Origin: Elymus sibiricus
Lineage: Eukaryota; Streptophyta; Magnoliopsida; Poales; Poaceae
Length of the DNA: 64,000 nucleotides
Assembly (NCBI GenBank): GCA_039707655.1
Contig: CM077676.1
Span: forward strand, 433,543,379-433,607,378
Direction of reading: 5' to 3'
The notes beneath the pieces are model-generated. The model made no database searches. It saw only the letters and a list, made by a program, of their open reading frames with translations, and was not told where the DNA came from. Position numbers and translations under genes: made by a program. This document shows, in pieces, positions 33,310-44,390 of the stretch. The first letter of the stretch is position 1. Each line of letters starts with the position of its first letter.

Positions 33310-33770
33310 GTTCATTTAGCTCAAAGAATGAATTAATAGCAAAAAGAATGAATCAAAAAGCTTTTATAAAACTCTAATAGCAAAAAGAATGAACTAAAAA
33401 GCTTTCATAAAATTCAAATAGCAAAAAGAATGAACTAAAAAGAATCAATTAAATATAATATTTTTCAATAGCAAAAAGAATCAACTAAAAGTAATCAAAA
33501 TAATATTAACTAAAATTATCAAAGTATTTATTTGTTAAAAACTTTAATAGTAAAAAGAATTTTCATAAAGTATTTTTTGTTACAAACTTTAATAGAAAAC
33601 TAAAAAGCTTTTATAAAACTCTAATAGCAAAAGGAATCAACTAAAAAGAATAAATAAAAAATAAAACTTATGCAACTAAAATTATATAAAATTTATGCAA
33701 CTAAAAATAACATATGCAAAAAATAACATTAAAAATTTAAAAACATAACATATGCAAAAAATAAAAAAAA
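33310..33770. repeat. AT-rich degenerate repeat spacer of CACTA-2
   Basis: Irregular ATAGCAAAAAGAATGAACTA units, as in CACTA-1 but shorter. Confidence 0.7.
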
Positions 33771-33993
33771 GGCCCACCTACTAGCCACCACGGCCTGCAT
33801 ACGACTAGAAACCCTAGAGATGGGCCAGGATGCAGGCCCGCAGTGCAAGCAGGCCCAACAGGGCGTCAGATAGGCATTTACTGCCTGCAGTAGAGAGGAG
33901 CTCGAGAGGGAAGCGGCAGCAGCGCTTATAAACAGCTCCGAGCCCGTCTCAACTAGCGAGGTGGGACTAAAGTTTTGGATGCGGCAGCACAGA

Positions 33994-34190
33994 CCATTGG
34001 TCCCGGTTGGTGGCTCGAACCGGGACGAAAGGCCCCCCTTTCGTCCCGGTTCGAGCCACCAACTGGGACCAATGGTCTGGGCTTCCCGCCCTTTCGCCTG
34101 GCGAAATACACCTTTGGTCCCGGTTGGTGGCACGAACCGGGACGAAAGGCCCCCCTTTCGTCCCGGTTCGTGCCACCAACCGGGACCAAA
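33994..34190. repeat. Internal subterminal-like repeat array of CACTA-2
   Basis: Alternating GGTCCCGGTTGGTGGCTCGA and inverse motifs, including two near-perfect inverted pairs. It occupies the same place as in CACTA-1 and -3 despite overall divergence. Confidence 0.9.
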
Positions 34191-34198
34191 CGTGTGAC

Positions 34199-34205
34199 TA
34201 TATAG
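34199..34205 (+). promoter_or_regulatory. Internal TATA box of CACTA-2
   Basis: TATATAG follows the internal array within 10 bp and precedes a CGCCGCCGC-rich leader (34240-34530). Confidence 0.5.
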
Positions 34206-34239
34206 GCAGCACTTAGAGAATTTCTCCCCATTCTCTCCC

Positions 34240-35079
34240 TCGACGCCGAAACGCACGACGCCGCCAGGCTGTTCCGCCGCTCCCCGTCGCCGTCCCTGCC
34301 CTGACGCCGCCAGGCTGCTCCGCCCACCCGACGCCGGCCGCCGCTCCCTGCCCCGACGCCAACCCCCAGTGAGCTCCTCGGCCCCTTCCCCTGCGCTACC
34401 GCCGCCGCCGCCGCCCCTGCGCTCTGCTAGCCGCCGCCGCTCCTGCTCTGCGCCGCCGCCGCCGCCGCTGCTCTGCTAGCCGCCGCCGCCCCTGCTCTGC
34501 TCTGCTTAGCCGCCGCCGCCGCCTTGTTCATACAATTTTTTTTGTTCATATAGCATTTTTTTGTCCATGTATGTATGTATGGATGGATGGATGGATGGAT
34601 GTATGTATGTATGTATGGATGGATGTATGGATGTATATATGTATGTATGTGTATGTATGGATGGATGGATGGATGTATATATATAGAAAATGTTCATATG
34701 ATGATTTTTTTTCATAGAATACTTTTTTTGTTCATAGAACTTAGTTAAAATTTACCAAGTTACTAAGTTAAAATGTTCATATATTCAAAATGAGTTAAAA
34801 GACTCATATATTCAAAATTTACTCCCGGTCCGCTCGCCCAACCAACTCTCGAGGCCACCCAAACCCTAGGGACATGAGGGGGGACGTCGGACATGCATGA
34901 GAGAGGTGGTCCGCAAAGTATCCTCTCTCGAAAGTATAACCCCCGATAACTTTGCATGATGTTTGCGACTAATCCATTGCTCATATATGCATATGATTCC
35001 TTGTTGTGATTATCTAGGTCTATGTTTGCCACTAATCCATCTCTCATGGTTGTATATTGCCATGTTGTAATATTTGCAG
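34240..35079 (+). other. Leader, microsatellite and 5' intron of the CACTA-2 second gene
   Basis: Positions 34240-34530 are (CCG)n-rich. Positions 34563-34682 are an (ATGT/GGAT)n microsatellite. Then follow TTACTAAGTTAAAATG and CTCGAGGCCACC stretches shared with CACTA-1, ending at acceptor TATTTGCAG (35071-35079). No gene is seen. Confidence 0.55.
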
Positions 35080-35084
35080 AAACT

Positions 35085-38000
35085 ATGGACAGAGACTTAG
35101 AAAAAGAAGAGTTGTTGGGGGATATAATCCGCGACGGAGGTGATATCACCTTGTCGTTTCTCAATGACGCCGATGGTGAGGAAGGAGATCATGACGGCTC
35201 CGGTGATCGAGTGGAGGAGGAAGGAGATCATGACGGCTCCAGTGATCCAACAGAGAAGGGAGCCTTAACTGTTTCAAAGTCCGGCGAGGTATATATATAT
35301 ATTAATTAAGCCTCTGCTGACTAGATGCATTAATTGTTTTGTATGTACATATATTGACGCTTCTTTCTGCTTTTAGCCCTCCGGATCGAGCCAAACTTCG
35401 GTAAGGAGACGAGACCCGAAGAAAAGGTTGGGCCAGGATGAAAGGTTCACGATCGAAGAAATCACTCCAGATGGCCAACCGATTGCTCCCAAGCGGACCA
35501 AGGACACATTTGTACATCAGTGCGGAGTTGTTGTTAGGGACAGCGTCCCGATCAGCATCCAAGAATGGAATAAGAAGAAGGACCCTGAAGTTTCTTATGT
35601 CCAAGATAGACTGAAAGATGATCTTTGGAACTCGCTGATGACAAATTTCAGCCTACCGCCAGAGGAGGATCCGAATAACTCAGTTATACAGCGAAAGGTC
35701 AAGGCGTTTGCTCTTAAGAAGATGGCAGAACTATTCAAGAACTGGAAGAAAGATTTGAAGAAAAAGTTTGTCGACAAAGACGAGACTCCAGAATTCACCG
35801 GTCAATATGAGAAGATAAGAGATCACTGGCCCGCATTTGTGGCCTACAAGAAATAGGAGAAGGGTAAGCAAAGGTCACTGACAAACAAGCAAAATGCTGC
35901 AAAGAAGCAGTATCACCATGTTACGGGGTCAGGTGGCTACAGCAAAGCCCGGCCTACGTGGGACAAAGCTGAGCAAGACCTGCTTGCTAAAGGGGTCCAA
36001 CCAGCGACATTGCACTGGCCAGATCGGTTAAGGACTTGGTTCTTCGGGGTTGGGGGAACTTTGGACCCAGAATCAGGGAAGTGTGTTTGGACGAAAGCTC
36101 AACTTGCAATACCCGTCAAGAAGCTTCAGGCAGCAATCAAGGCAGCGCAGGAAGGGAGGTTCCATCCCGACAGAGAGAAGGACGAGCTGACAGAGGCCCT
36201 CGGGGATCCTGAACACCCTGGACGAACACGAGGGACATCAGGCTCCGTTCCGTGGGTGCATGGGTTTCCCGACAGCGGTGGTTATAGAAGCCGAGAGAGA
36301 AAGAAGAAAGAGGAAGCAAGCGAAATGCAGAAGCTCAGTGCAAGATTAGCGAAACTAGAGGAACTTGAGAGCCAGCGAGCTACCGGCCAACCATCTCAGC
36401 GGCACAAAGATCCTTCCTTCGACACTGCCCCAGAAGCTACCCCACCATCTCAGCGGAGAAGCAGCGTGGCTTCCACGGAGCTCGTTCAGCCTGATTTCAC
36501 GGCTCCTCGCTACCCCATGGATAGTATCACGGAGGCTGAACATTGTGTGCTAATGGCGAAATGCCAGAACCTGACCTTGAAGGCGGCGGTCGGCTCTGTT
36601 TTACCTCCTCGAGCTGAGGGAAATTTCCATTGCCGTCCGATTCCACATGGCTATGCTATTGTCACGGTGGATGAAATAATGGAGGGATTTGAGGGGCTGG
36701 AGCTTGACTACCCTACAGGTGAAGGGGATAATCTTCTGGAAAATGCCTTAAGGAGTACCTGTCTATGGAGAAAGGAGAACATCAAGCTTCCAAACTGGAC
36801 GCCGCCTCGGCAGACGCAGCCGGATGAGGCCCCTTAGCAGACTCCTCACAGTCCAGCTCAGCTGGATGAGGCCCCTCAGCAGACTCAGCCGGATGAGGCC
36901 CCTCAGCAGAGTCCTCTTCCGCCTCAGCTGTCTCCGGCGCGTCAGCGGACTCCGCCTCCTCCAGCGCGTCAGCGAACTCCGCCGCCTCAGCAACAGCGGA
37001 AGAGAGCCGCCGCCGCTCCGGCGGCTAGCAGTACAAAAGGCGGGAAGAAATTCAAATTTGGTCCAAGCCTCAGGGTTCCTCCAAAGTTACCATATGAGAG
37101 GACTGACAAGGAAACCGATGACATCGTGGAAGCCGAACTGCAGGCCCATTTTGAACGGAAACGTCCACCTCCGAAGGAAACAATAGATCCGGTGAAAGCG
37201 AAGCGCACTTTGGATGCCCTTAAGCGACCACCACCGCCTCCGCCGCAATCCAACTATGACCGCTGTATTGAAAAGACATATGATGAAGCGCGGCGGTCGG
37301 GAAGTACTGCCAGTGCTTCAAGACGAAGAAGTGGGAAAACAATTCTCCAGCTCGGCGAACAGGAGAAGCAATCGTGCCCCCCGCTCAAGGTGTCTAGCGA
37401 TATCGCTAATCATCCGGGGCTACTGCCCGGTACCACTCTTGGTGATTACGTGGGCGATGATGTACAGTTTGAAACGGCTGAGGTAGTAGAGATCTTTAGA
37501 TACGAGCACGGGAAGCTTCTCGTCAAACCTGATCATCCTCATCTAACAACGATGATGCGAAGATTGCATGAGTGGTACTTGGAAAGCTGCAGGAAGAATG
37601 GGTCCGATAGTTTGATGGTGAGACTTAAAGATGAGCACGACCTCATTGGAGTCGACCTGATGCCTGTTGAATTTGTGGAGTTATTTCAGTTATTCAATCA
37701 AGAGGCCCTCGACAAACAAGTCATGACTTGCTACTGTCTGTAAGTATTACTTCTGTAATTAAGTCTCTAGCTCAGCTCGTTCATTGCATGTATATATAAT
37801 TATCCTCACTATATTATGCAGATTGAAGATCGTCGAATGCAAAAAAAGACAAATCTATGACATTGGGTTCATTAGCCCAAATACCGTAAATGAATGGGCG
37901 GTACAAAACAGAGTTAAAGATACCAAGGAAAACTTGCTAAAAGCGTTCCTTCGACATCAAAACAAAAGGGAAATACTCTTTCCTTACAACTTCAAGTGAG

Positions 38001-38777
38001 TGTTACTGTCTTGTGCATATTCGGTTTCGCTTACTTGAGGTTAAGTACAGTAATTAATGAGTTATGCGTGCGCAGGTTCCACTTTATTCTGCTATCCATT
38101 AAGCTTGACGAGGGAGTAGTAACCGTCTTAGACTCGAGACGTAAAGATCCCAAGGATTATGCGGACATGACTGCAATGCTCCAGAAGTAAGTTCAATCAA
38201 TACCGGGAGCATATCGGCAACTTTCGTTCATTTCCTGATATCAAGTAATCATTTTCTTTGCCTGGCAGGGTTTGGAAACAGTTCACCGGAAAGGTTTCGG
38301 GTCTGAAGAACGAGCTGCGATTTACACACCCCAAAGTAAGTAGTACTAGCTAGTTCCGCGCATCTCTCATTGATTCTAGTTTCATCAATACCATTATCAT
38401 GCTTGATTATCAGTTTGATTTAACTCTATTCTCATAAAGTGCTTGTGGCAGGCAGGCGGGAATAATTTATGTGGATACTACGTTTGCGAGTTCATTCGCC
38501 ACTCGACCACTGAGCGGGGCTTCTTGTCTGACAAACAATTTGAAGTACGTAAACAATATTCACAATTTTATTTTATTACCATCAATTGTGTTGAGTTTCA
38601 TTCATATATATGTATTGACCCCCTTCTTTAAATTAGATCTGGCAGATGCGGGATGAACTCCTACCACATGATCGCATACGAGCAATTCAAGAGGAATTGG
38701 CAGGATTCTTTCTTGACCACGTCATACATGAAAAGGGAGAATACCATACGGAAATTCAATGGGAGTTTGGCGCTTGA
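35085..38777 (+). pseudogene. CACTA-2 second gene: Transposase_24-like / Ulp1-like protease fusion, two nonsense codons
   Basis: Exons: 35085-35288, 35377-37739, 37822-37995, 38076-38186, 38269-38335, 38440-38544 and 38637-38777. The sum is 3165 nt or 1055 codons, all in phase. Stops interrupt it at 35854-35856 (after the N-terminal third of the DNA-binding-type region) and 36835-36837 (in the Pro/Gln-rich linker). The protease part has no stop and keeps FHFILL, VVTVLDS with an intact KDPKDY (CACTA-1 has a stop here), and QAGGNNLCGYYVC. The linker here is QTQPDEAPQ-rich instead of the Pro/Ala-rich linker of CACTA-1, so the linker evolves fast. Confidence 0.85.
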
Positions 38778-39105
38778 TGATGTCAGGGATGTTATATTGT
38801 ATATATGTAGTAGCGTTGGATAGATATACGAAAACTTGTTGTTCGACCAAGCACGGAGAAAGAGAGGTCACTTCTCTCTATATATGTTCATGACGATCTT
38901 GTGTAATTAATGGTTTCCTTCATTTGCTTACTAGCTAGCGTCGAGTTCTCTCTATATGTAGTAGCTAGCGTCGACCAAGCACAGAGAAAGAGATGTCACT
39001 TCTCTCTATTAGCTAGCTAACACAATATGAAACCCCTAAACCCCTCCTTTCAAAAAAAAAAAAACCCAGCACCTGCGAGCTGCTGACGCGTGGCTGCCTT
39101 TTGCT

Positions 39106-39300
39106 CCCGGTTGGTGTTACCAACCGGGACTAAAGGTCCTCCTGCCTGGGCGCCCCACAGCGTCCACGTGGAGCACCTTTAGTCCCGGTTCGTAGGCCAA
39201 CCGGGACTAAAGGTTTTGGGCATTAGTCCCGATTGTTTTGTCCCGGTTCCAGAACCGGGACTAAAGGCCCTCTGGAACCGGGACAGATGCCCTGTTTTCT
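39106..39300. repeat. Right subterminal repeat array of CACTA-2
   Basis: Inverted CCCGGTTGGTGTTACCAACC and AACCGGGACTAAAGG motifs up to the right terminus. Confidence 0.82.
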
Positions 39301-40869
39301 ACTAGTGACATTGGGCTTATCCTTCACAACTGATATTTTCAGTTGCCTGAAGAACCATGTCCAACTTTCAATGTTCTCACTCTCAACAAAAGCAAATGCG
39401 AGTGGGACTACTTGATTTTGGCCGTCTTGACCAATGGCTATCAGGATTTGACCCTTGTACTTGCCAGTAAGAAAAGTGTCATCTACACATATCACCGGTC
39501 GGCAATGCCTGAAAGCTTCGATGCATACACCGAAAGAGAAGAAGAGTCGATGCAGCACCCTCATAGTTGGGAACTCTGGCATGAAGAGGTCTTGGATATC
39601 GACATAGGTGCCAGGATTCCGCTGTTGCAGTCTGTGGAGGAACCGGACAACAGAGTCATATGCATCGAAATAAGAACCAAATCTCCTCTGAAGGGCACTA
39701 TGCTTAGCCCTCCAAGCCTTGGCATAAGAAATTCTGTAGTTGAACCTGACGAAGATTTTTGTCTGGATTGCCTTCACTTCCATCGCTTTGCTCTCCACTA
39801 TCTCGCTGTAAAACAACCTCGCAATAAGCGTGGATGAAAGGTTGGCATGATCTTGAGGGATGCAGGGAATAAGACAAGTGTGATGAACTAAGTCACTGAT
39901 CACCCAACTTGTGCCATACTTAGGGAGATAGCCGTGCACCCTGGCAGGACAATCTGCATTCTTGCATACCATTGTCAAGTATTTCTGACTGGACACATCA
40001 GCTATGAAAACCCTTTGCGTGGACATTGCCCAATTTATTATTGCGTCCTTCAGAGCTTCTTTGTTGGGATACATAGCACCCGTCGCAATGTTGTTCTGGT
40101 GATATTGCCTGGCAGAATCATGCCCATCGTTCATGGTCATTGCAGATGAGAAGTCATGATTCCATGATGCAGGATTCGGGACCTCCTCTGCATTTTCTTC
40201 TTCATCCGACTCGTCAGAATCATCGGCATGACCACTATCAATATCGGTGTCTTCTTCTTCCATCTGGTTGTGCATGTGCCCATCTACCTCGTCAGCGTCC
40301 GCCTCGCCACTATATGCCTCGCCACTGTAATAACCATCGGCATTTCCTCCTTCTACCTGACTACTCTGCCCTGGTTCATAACCATCATCTCCAGCATTTG
40401 ACATAGATAACTGCACCCCTTCACTGCTCTAGCCAAGATCGTAGCCACCCTCGCCTTCATGTGCAGTGACCTCCTTCACGACGGGAAGCACTAAGGCAAC
40501 AGGATTGCATCCCCTGCGTTCACAACCTTGTAACCAGCGCACCCACTGGGAGTCTCGCTCTATTAGCCTCAAATAAAAGTAAATGATTGAACTTGACTGT
40601 GTCCACAATGCCTGAACACCGACGGTGTGTGTTTCAGTATTAAGCCCTAAACTTGCTGTCACCCATTCTTTCAACCGAACTACTGACCATGTTTGAGGGG
40701 CGGTCAGTGGCACCTCTATGTAATCAAATTCACTCAGATCAGCTCCCGTCTCAGTTGTTTGGACAGTACCAGAACCGTAGTAAAATACAAACTTCACTAC
40801 ATCAGACATCTCGGCTCACCTAAAAAAAATTCAACAGTGACAGACAACTATTAAGCAGCATGACAAACT

Positions 40870-41245
40870 AAATATATTAGCACTCCTAAATAATTGACAT
40901 GTACATATATTACGGAATATTACCGAACCAACTACAAATATTCACACACCTAAAAATTTAAACTCTAAATATATTACAGATATTACCGGAGCAACTACAA
41001 ATATTGACAGAACTAAATATTTGACATCTAAATATATTACGGATATTACCGGAGCAACTACAAATACTGACACACCTAAATATTTGACATCCACGTATAG
41101 TACGGAATATTACCGGAGCAACTAAAATTATTCACACAATTAAATATTTGACATCTAAATATATTACGGATACTACCGGAGCAAATAACAATATCCGCAC
41201 ACCTAATATATTTCACATCCAAACATACTACCGGAGCAACTACGA
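40870..41245. repeat. 63-bp degenerate tandem repeat upstream of the MULE transposase, about 6 copies
   Basis: ATTACCGGAGCAACTACAAA recurs at about 63-bp steps (near 40986, 41049, 41113, 41176 and 41231, with a weaker copy near 40923), with AAATATTTGACATCT between. It lies just 5' of the transposase start codon (40809, minus), in promoter or leader position. Confidence 0.8.
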
Positions 41246-41689
41246 CAGGTAAAATGTATGTTGAATTATACCCTTGAAGCGTGCGAAGCAACGACGAACG
41301 GCGGACTTCAATCACCGGAACTGGAGCCGGAGACTCCACCACACTGCCGGAGCTTCACCTCCACCACCTCCACCACACTGCCCGAGCTTCACCACCGCCA
41401 CCTCCACCTTCACCGCCACCACAACCTCCACCAATATGCTCGAAAAAAGCTCCAACAAAATGCTCACCACGACCACCACGAGCTACCCCATCAGTAGATC
41501 GAGGTTTCCCTTGCCTCCCCCAACTATCTACAACGCATCCACTGTGGGAAATCGGCAAAAAAATGGCTCAGTTTGGTGTACAAATGGGAGTATTTTCGAG
41601 TGGGGAAGAGAAGGAACGAAGAACAGCAAGAAAGAAAGGAGGCAGAGGAAGAGAAGGGAAGAGGAGGAAGAAAAGGGGTCGGGTGCGGG
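41246..41689. other. Leader/promoter stretch of the MULE right end
   Basis: Mixed composition: a CCACCACC-rich part at 41330-41480, then AG-rich DNA at 41590-41690. Reading frames are open on both strands by composition, but none has family signals. It probably holds the minus-strand transposase promoter. Confidence 0.4.
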
Positions 41690-41935
41690 GTTGCCACCCT
41701 GTCGGCCTGCGGCTGGCCGATCGGCTTGCGGGTGGCCGACAGGGCCTTGTCGGCTGGGCCCAGCCACCGACAGCAGCGGTCGGGCCGAGTGGGAGCGCCG
41801 CGACGTGGCCTGCCCACTAGTCGGCTGCCACGTAGACGAGAGGCCAGTTGTCGGCCACCGATAGGCCGACGGGACCCAGTCGGCCACCGGTCGGACGACA
41901 GGTTCCAGTCGGCCAGCAGTAAGCCGACTATGTAT
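41690..41935. repeat. MULE right subterminal GTCGGCC repeats
   Basis: About fifteen GTCGGCC, GGCCGAC or GGCCGATCGG motifs, matching the left subterminal region. Confidence 0.8.
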
Positions 41936-42013
41936 TATTTTAAAAAAAAAAGAAATTCGACGTAATATTTCTGAAAATTAATAAAAAAAGTGTATTATTT
42001 AAAAAAAAATAGC
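41923..42013. repeat. MULE right terminal inverted repeat
   Basis: Inverted partner of 23585-23668, ending TTTAAAAAAAAATAGC before the target duplication GAGCACAGT (42014-42022). Confidence 0.92.
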
Positions 42014-42239
42014 GAGCACAGTTGCCTTGGCCGTGTCTCCGGCAACAACGTCATCGAGCAATAGGGGGACCTCTTCAGCAACTTTATCTTCACTAAGCTG
42101 CTGCATATATATTACAAGACGATAATTCAACAGACCATCAAAATTAGCAGGATACTGTAACATAGAGAAGAAATTTGCTTAATTAGGTACATACATCATT
42201 GTAAGGCACTTCCAGTACGCAGTTCGCCTCCCACATGGG
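42014..42239 (-). pseudogene. Exons of an unrecognised gene interrupted by the MULE
   Basis: Two minus-strand exons with good borders: 42239-42195 (PMWEANCVLEVPYND, 15 codons) and 42154-42014 (47 codons, YPANFDGLLNYRLVIYMQQL and onward). Both are phase 0. The second runs into the MULE target duplication. Resuming beyond the MULE at 23575 gives 7 more codons and a stop, all in phase, so the insertion hit the last coding exon about 8 codons from the end. I do not recognise the protein. Upstream exons are not evident; a minus-strand frame at 42733-42530 may or may not belong. Chance is possible given the short exons. Confidence 0.45.
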
Positions 42240-44150
42240 CTGTCAAGTGAACAAGGACCTGGCGAAGAAAATCAGCCACAGCCAGTACTACCACTGTTAG
42301 TTAGGATGGATGCTGCTCTATGTACAGCATATCAAAATATTTTGATTTCCGAGAGCCGAAATATCTAACAGCATTGATATATACAAATAAAAAAGTTCAG
42401 AGGCGTTTGTTGTCTTCCAATTTCTAAAATCAGAGAACTACAACAACACAATCGGTATAACTGACAAATACTGAAGCAGTTAGCTCCAATCTTGAATAAA
42501 AAAAATCATACAATTTCTTCTACAATTCATCAAACATTGGTGTGCACAACCAAAACTGGACACATAGAATCTCCGGAGATGTCAAAGTAGTCAGCCTGTG
42601 CCACCTGAGAGGGATTCACCATCTCGAGCTCGAGGTTACTCGAGAGGGATGGTGGGGTAGAGGTGCAGATCAAAACATGTAGGAAACGAACTGAAGACGG
42701 CGGCTCAAATCTACAGCTTGGCGTCGCCAGCACCCATGACCGGACGCCGCGCTAGTCCCCCGCCGCGCGGTCCCCAGAGCCCCCGCCGGCCACACGACGC
42801 GGCGGTGCCTGCCCGAGCCCGGGCCTCCATACCGGAGGCGTTGCGGCGCGGACGGGAGGGCTGGACCCGCGAGACGAAGAGATCCGGCGTCGCCGCTCGG
42901 GGGTGCGGGTCTCAGCCAAGGTCGGGCCTCCTCATCGCCATCGTTTTCCGCGTGGCCGCGGTAGGAGATTGAGGAGCCACGAGGCGATGAAGCCTTCGCA
43001 CCAGTAACACACACACTATTCCTAGCCACCGCCGCTGCCTCCATGATGCACGAGCCTCCCCTGCATCCACCTGTGTGCACTGAGACAAGGGGAGAATGAA
43101 TGGGAGGAGGCGCCATGCACGAGCGGGAAAGGGACCATATATTTGAGTAGAGGAGGAGACGTGCATGCGAAGGAGAAGGAGATGAAGACGACCAAATGAG
43201 ACAAAAAAAAAGAACGCCAATAGTCATGCGCCCTAGTCATGCGCCTTATTGTGTTTGATGTCTTCCTTCTAGTTTATTGATTTTACTTTCCCAAAAAAAG
43301 TATGTTTGATTTTCTATTTTATTTTAAAACTATTTTTAGATATGTGCTTAGTAGGATGCCACGTGTGCAAAATATGTAAACCGTCATCTTCACAATTTTT
43401 TAACAGAACAAATACATTCGGCTATGAAACTGATTAATCTAGATCATCTCGTATTGAAATTTATAGACCACATCTAGATCAAGCAATAGTTCACGCACAA
43501 GAAATAGTTTTAAATACATTACTATTCTCTTTTTCTTTAGCATCGACAGTGTCAGTCAAATTATTGGAACCTAGCAACCATTGGGGAGGACGTTTTGGCT
43601 CCCGAGTGCATTTGCTCCCGCATGAACAGTAAATTCAAAAAAATAGTAATGAACTTAAAAAATCCATTTTTTTTTGTAGATGTTCGTTTTAATGTCGCAA
43701 GCATGCTTGACAAATTTCATGCCAAATGGAGCAGTGTTTCATCGGTGAAAAACAAATTTGGGTGTAACATTTGGTGTTCAATATCTTTTTTTTTTCACAA
43801 GACAAAAGGCTTAACCTTTTTTACCTAAAAAATTGCAGGTAGCATTTGGATGTGACTATGAACACATCAAAATTTTGTTGGGATCTTTTTGAAATTTCAA
43901 AAATCATTTTTCACGCGCAGGAGCACGTGCACCTCGGAGCCGAATTGGATTTCCAAAACATAAGTTGTATACTCCGTCGTATAAAAACAAACCAGACATT
44001 TTCCTCCTATATAACAGCCCTCTCCTCTTCACTGGCCTCCAACTCCCCGCAAAAAAAAATCCAACTGAACACGTCCATATATACCAAGCAGCTCAAATCT
44101 AAGAGTAAATCTTGAATTCTTCACCTGCGCAACAGTTTGTTTTCTAGAGC
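42240..44150. other. Low-gene region right of the MULE
   Basis: Positions 42240-42520 are AT-rich. Positions 42530-43240 are GC-rich with several overlapping frames on both strands, none with recognisable domains; this may be a promoter or first-exon area of a minus-strand gene. Positions 43241-44150 are AT-rich without a gene. Confidence 0.4.
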
Positions 44151-44189
44151 TTGTCAGTTTCTATATCTCTAATGATTTTTCATCATCCA

Positions 44190-44390
44190 TCTCATCTGCC
44201 TAACATGAAATTTGACGACATCCATGATGATGTGTTCTCCTGCTGCAATCGGTTGGCTGACCGAGTTCGTGCCACAACTGATGAAGTAGCTAGCACGGGT
44301 GCAACCGGAGAGGGACAATCTTGGGGAGCTGGGGTTCAGGTACGGGAAGGGGTAGATACTTTTTTCTCTGGAAACAAGAGAAGGTTATAG
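44190..44390 (+). pseudogene. Reductase-like gene fragment (degenerate copy)
   Basis: The translation contains KFDDIHDDVFSCCNRLADRV and ATTDEVAS. It is clearly the same sequence as 49540-49720 at DNA level (for example GATGATGTGTT, TGCTGCAATCGG and CTTGGGGAGCTGG). In the other copy this precedes the C-terminal end of a DFR/anthocyanidin-reductase-like protein. Here the homology breaks up after GGGAAGGGGTAGATAC. The wider regions 44190-45150 and 49540-50570 share further blocks, so a local duplication is likely. Confidence 0.5.

Larger units (their letters stand above)
29096..39307 (+). mobile_element. CACTA-2: CACTA transposon nested in the MULE transposase, 10,212 bp
   Basis: Starts CACTAGTAGAAAACAGGG at 29096 and ends TTTTCTACTAGTG at 39307. 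Target duplication ACA is at 29093-29095 and 39308-39310. It has the same gene order as CACTA-1 and CACTA-3 but is more diverged. Its transposase lacks 879 bp and has a nonsense codon, its membrane-anchor gene is frameshifted, and its second gene has two nonsense codons. It therefore cannot encode its own movement now. Confidence 0.97.
27871..40809 (-). pseudogene. MULE transposase (mudrA/MURA type), split by CACTA-2 and one nonsense
   Basis: Minus-strand parts are 40809-39308 and 29092-27871. Removing CACTA-2 and one ACA copy leaves 2724 nt, exactly 908 codons in one frame. Order: a PB1-like N-terminus (MSDVVKFVFYYGSG), an acidic linker, a MuDR DNA-binding region (about 246-295, CKNADCPARVHG), and a MULE DDE core. 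The core has VDDTFLTGKYKG (first Asp, about 443), HDRHAGILSA (second Asp, about 506) and TTNVVETYNF (Glu, about 675). A SWIM zinc finger follows (CTCNKPKLLHLPCSHVLAAC), then a CX2CX4HX4C zinc knuckle (CILCNEFGHRDTNC). TAG at 40429-40431 lies between the N-terminal domain and the acidic linker. CACTA-2 sits between the first and second catalytic Asp. The intact protein would cut and paste the MULE. Confidence 0.93.
23585..42013 (-). mobile_element. Mutator-like element (MULE), 18,429 bp including nested CACTA-2
   Basis: Both ends start GCTA(A/T)TTTTTTTTAAATAATA and are inverted copies over about 85-90 bp (23585-23668 and 41923-42013). A perfect 9-bp target duplication, GAGCACAGT, is present at 23576-23584 and 42014-42022; 9 bp is the Mutator hallmark. 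Without CACTA-2 and its duplicated 3 bp the element is about 8.2 kb. Its content on the minus strand is a mudrA-type transposase and a plant-mobile-domain gene. A small ORF pair lies on the plus strand near the left end. All genes now carry nonsense codons, so the copy looks recently autonomous but inactive. Confidence 0.95.

Noticed and set aside
33994..34190. Evenly spaced repeats resembling a CRISPR array
   Set aside because: Eukaryotic transposon context. The repeats are inverted and of the CACTA subterminal type, without regular unique spacers.
39343..39837. 164-codon plus-strand frame
   Set aside because: Antisense shadow of the N-terminal half of the MULE transposase.
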